From: Opitutaceae bacterium UBA3033
GTDB taxonomy: Bacteria; Verrucomicrobiota; Verrucomicrobiia; Opitutales; Opitutaceae
DNA: 22,547 bases
Assembly: GCA_002367815.1 (NCBI GenBank)
Contig: DFDG01000205.1
Span: 1 to 22,547, forward strand
Reading direction: 5' to 3'
The notes under the pieces were generated by a model. That model saw only the letters and a list, made by a program, of their open reading frames with translations. It was not told the origin of the DNA and ran no database searches. Shown here piece after piece: positions 20,938 through 22,547 of this stretch (position 1 is the first letter of the stretch; every line of letters starts with the position of its first letter). Position numbers and translations under genes: made by a program.

Positions 20938-21801
20938 ATGAAATCCCGCCTCTTCGAATGCCGAATCATGCACGACCGATTTGTGCCAAAGCGGCACCGA
21001 TTTGTTTATCGCGTCTTCATGTTGTGCCTGGATTTGGATGAACTCGAACTCGTCGCCCAAAGCACGCGGCTCTTGGGGATCAATCGTGGTGGGTTGTTCG
21101 GTTTTAAGGAAAAGGATTTCCTGCCGACACGTGACCCCATCCATAATCCATCGGCGGCAAACATTGCCCCTGACGCCACCCTCCCTCGGGTTGAGGGAAC
21201 CCATACCCTCAAACAACGGGTGGCTGATTTTTTGACGGCTCAGGGCGAATCGGCGAAACCATCCCGCGTCGAATTGATTGCGATGCCACGAGTGGCCGGC
21301 TATCTCTTCAATCCAGTTTCGTTTTATTTCTGCTACGACGAATTTGATCATCCGTGTGCCGCGATTGCAGAGGTCACCAACACATTCGGGGAGATGAAAC
21401 CCTTCCTGCTTGACCGATCCTGTTGGGGCCGTGGGGCATTTCGATTGCGCGTGCCGAAACACTTTTATGTTTCTCCGTTTTCGGATGTGGACGTGGCCTT
21501 TGACTTTCGCCTGCGGCCCGTCGGCGATCAATTGGCCTTGCAGATCGATGATCATGCCGATGGCCAACGCACGCTTACCAGTCTGCTCACCGGCCGGGCC
21601 CGCCCACTGAACGACCGCACGTTACTTTGGTTTTTCATCAAATATCCTCTGCTCACCTTGAAGGTAATCACGGGCATTCATTGGCACGCATTCCTCCTTT
21701 ATCTCAAAAAAATCCCGTGGTTTCGCAAAGCGGCGCGACCTGCTGATCAACGTGATCTTTTCCATCCCCACGACTCATTGAACGCCCGTAGTCATTCCTG
21801 A
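20938..21801 (+). CDS. DUF1365 family protein
   Basis: 287-residue protein of family DUF1365, recognised by the N-terminal signature SRLFECRIMHDRFVPKRHRF, then YRVFMLCLDLDEL, the central LIAMPRVAGYLFNPVSFYF plus CYDEF, and the C-terminal TLLWFFIKYPLLTLKVITGI with HWHAF. The biochemical activity is not established. Its genes are nearly always next to FAD oxidoreductase and cyclopropane-fatty-acid-synthase-like genes, exactly the arrangement here, so a shared role in acyl-chain modification of membrane lipids is likely. The ATG at 20938 directly follows the stop of the upstream gene (translational coupling). The next coding start is 60 nt downstream. Confidence 0.93.
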   Translation: MKSRLFECRIMHDRFVPKRHRFVYRVFMLCLDLDELELVAQSTRLLGINRGGLFGFKEKDFLPTRDPIHNPSAANIAPDATLPRVEGTHTLKQRVADFLTAQGESAKPSRVELIAMPRVAGYLFNPVSFYFCYDEFDHPCAAIAEVTNTFGEMKPFLLDRSCWGRGAFRLRVPKHFYVSPFSDVDVAFDFRLRPVGDQLALQIDDHADGQRTLTSLLTGRARPLNDRTLLWFFIKYPLLTLKVITGIHWHAFLLYLKKIPWFRKAARPADQRDLFHPHDSLNARSHS

Positions 21802-21811
21802 TCCTCTCGCC

Positions 21812-21865
21812 ATGAAACAAGCCTCTACAACTTCCTCATCTGTCTTTCTGCCAATCAATCCATGA
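21812..21865 (+). CDS. Possible 17-codon leader ORF coupled to the CFA-like gene
   Basis: ATG at 21812 opens a short frame (MKQASTTSSSVFLPINP) whose TGA overlaps the ATG of the CFA-like gene in an ATGA arrangement. The peptide resembles nothing known and has no strong ribosome site. It could be a translational-coupling leader or chance. Confidence 0.2.
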   Translation: MKQASTTSSSVFLPINP

Positions 21866-22547
21866 CTGCGCCCTCCGTCAGTCGGCCTGCTACTGTGCCC
21901 GCGACACAACATCGGGCGTCTTATTTTCGCCGTTTGGTGGTCGATATGTTCGGCAAAATGAAACAAGGGCAACTCACGCTCGATCTGCCCGACGGGTCGA
22001 AGCTCACCTTTGGTCAGACCGACGAGTCGCAACTCCGGGCCTTACCACTTGGCGTCGCCCCCACGGCTCGCCTCACCGTCCTGGACGAACGGTTCTTCCG
22101 GCGCTGTGTGCTCGCCGGTGATATTGGTTTTGGCGAATCCTATGTGGATGGTGAATGGGATTCACCGGATATCACTGCGGTTATCGCGTGGTTTCTCCTG
22201 AATATTGACAATGCGCCAACGCTCTCGGGATCGGCCCGGCGCATGGCCCACGGTTGGATACTTAATCTGATGCGGTTCAGCAATCGGATTGGTCATCTAT
22301 TGCGGCCAAATTCAACCGAAACCGTCAAGCGCAACATCCGGGAACATTATGATGTTTCAAATGAGTTTTTTCAAAAGCTGCTTGATCCATCGATGATGTA
22401 TTCGAGTGCAATCTGGGCCCATCCCGAAGAATCACTGGGCCAAGCCCAGGAGCGAAAAAATGAATCACTCTGCAAATTACTCGAATTGCAGCCCACGGAT
22501 CGCGTGCTCGAAGTCGGCACCGGATGGGGTGGCTGGTCGATCTACGC
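21862..22547 (+). CDS. Cyclopropane-fatty-acyl-phospholipid synthase-like methyltransferase (partial, runs off end)
   Basis: About 228 residues of the N-terminal part are present; the frame is open to the window edge. Residues about 36-115 form the N-terminal lipid-side domain (LPDGSKLTFG, GDIGFGESYVDGEWDSPD). Residues 158-170 carry NIREHYDVSNEFF, the CFA-synthase signature, followed by LDPSMMYSSAIW and the SAM motif VLEVGTGWGGW (from 215). These enzymes add a methylene or methyl group from SAM to unsaturated acyl chains of membrane phospholipids. In the FAD/DUF1365/CFA-like clusters the enzyme can be a methylase rather than a strict cyclopropane synthase, so product identity is open. The start at 21862 gives a normal N-terminus; ATGA overlap with a short upstream frame suggests coupled translation. 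Confidence 0.92.
   Translation, partial: MTAPSVSRPATVPATQHRASYFRRLVVDMFGKMKQGQLTLDLPDGSKLTFGQTDESQLRALPLGVAPTARLTVLDERFFRRCVLAGDIGFGESYVDGEWDSPDITAVIAWFLLNIDNAPTLSGSARRMAHGWILNLMRFSNRIGHLLRPNSTETVKRNIREHYDVSNEFFQKLLDPSMMYSSAIWAHPEESLGQAQERKNESLCKLLELQPTDRVLEVGTGWGGWSIY

Overview
The window looks like chromosomal DNA of a Gram-negative bacterium, most likely Verrucomicrobiota of the Opitutaceae type. It has Kdo activation (kdsB), two TonB-dependent receptors, a lone HPr and an M32 carboxypeptidase, and several proteins resemble families I know from Opitutaceae. The taxonomic call is inference from gene style; no rRNA is present. I see no integrase, transposase, tRNA or CRISPR array.

Layout. 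1-5.6 kb: an exported DUF4097 repeat protein, a carboxypeptidase Taq overlapping a TatD nuclease, a palindromic repeat, HPr (minus) divergent from kdsB (plus), a second short palindrome and a SAM methyltransferase. 5.6-9.4 kb: a small helical protein (minus), a sialidase-fold protein and an EamA transporter (plus), then on the minus strand a YCII-like gene with a stop at codon 2 and a small membrane protein with a good promoter. 9.5-12.6 kb: carA (minus) divergent from a lysine 2,3-aminomutase (plus), followed by a small exported protein. 12.6-13.0 kb: a convergent intergenic region with two sibling copies of an unrecognised structured RNA element. 13.0-17.9 kb: two divergent TonB-dependent receptors; the plus-strand one sits behind a clear TPP riboswitch. 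18.0-22.5 kb: a CarH-like MerR/B12-binding regulator with a decayed 2TM (SLATT-like) fragment downstream, divergent from a FAD oxidoreductase / DUF1365 / cyclopropane-fatty-acid-synthase-like operon that runs off the window.

How the parts work together. The strongest regulatory stories are (i) thiamine control of an outer-membrane receptor by a TPP riboswitch, and (ii) probable B12/light control of a membrane-lipid modification operon by the divergent CarH-like repressor, with 11-bp-spaced GACA repeats covering overlapping divergent promoters. The best candidate for something undescribed is the tandem RNA pair at 12642-12967: two diverged copies keep the same stems through compensating base changes, share a nearly invariant single-stranded stretch, and each ends in a GAAA-capped GC-rich hairpin. 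Two otherwise intact reading frames are each broken by a single stop codon, so the locus shows some decay or the assembly has base errors.
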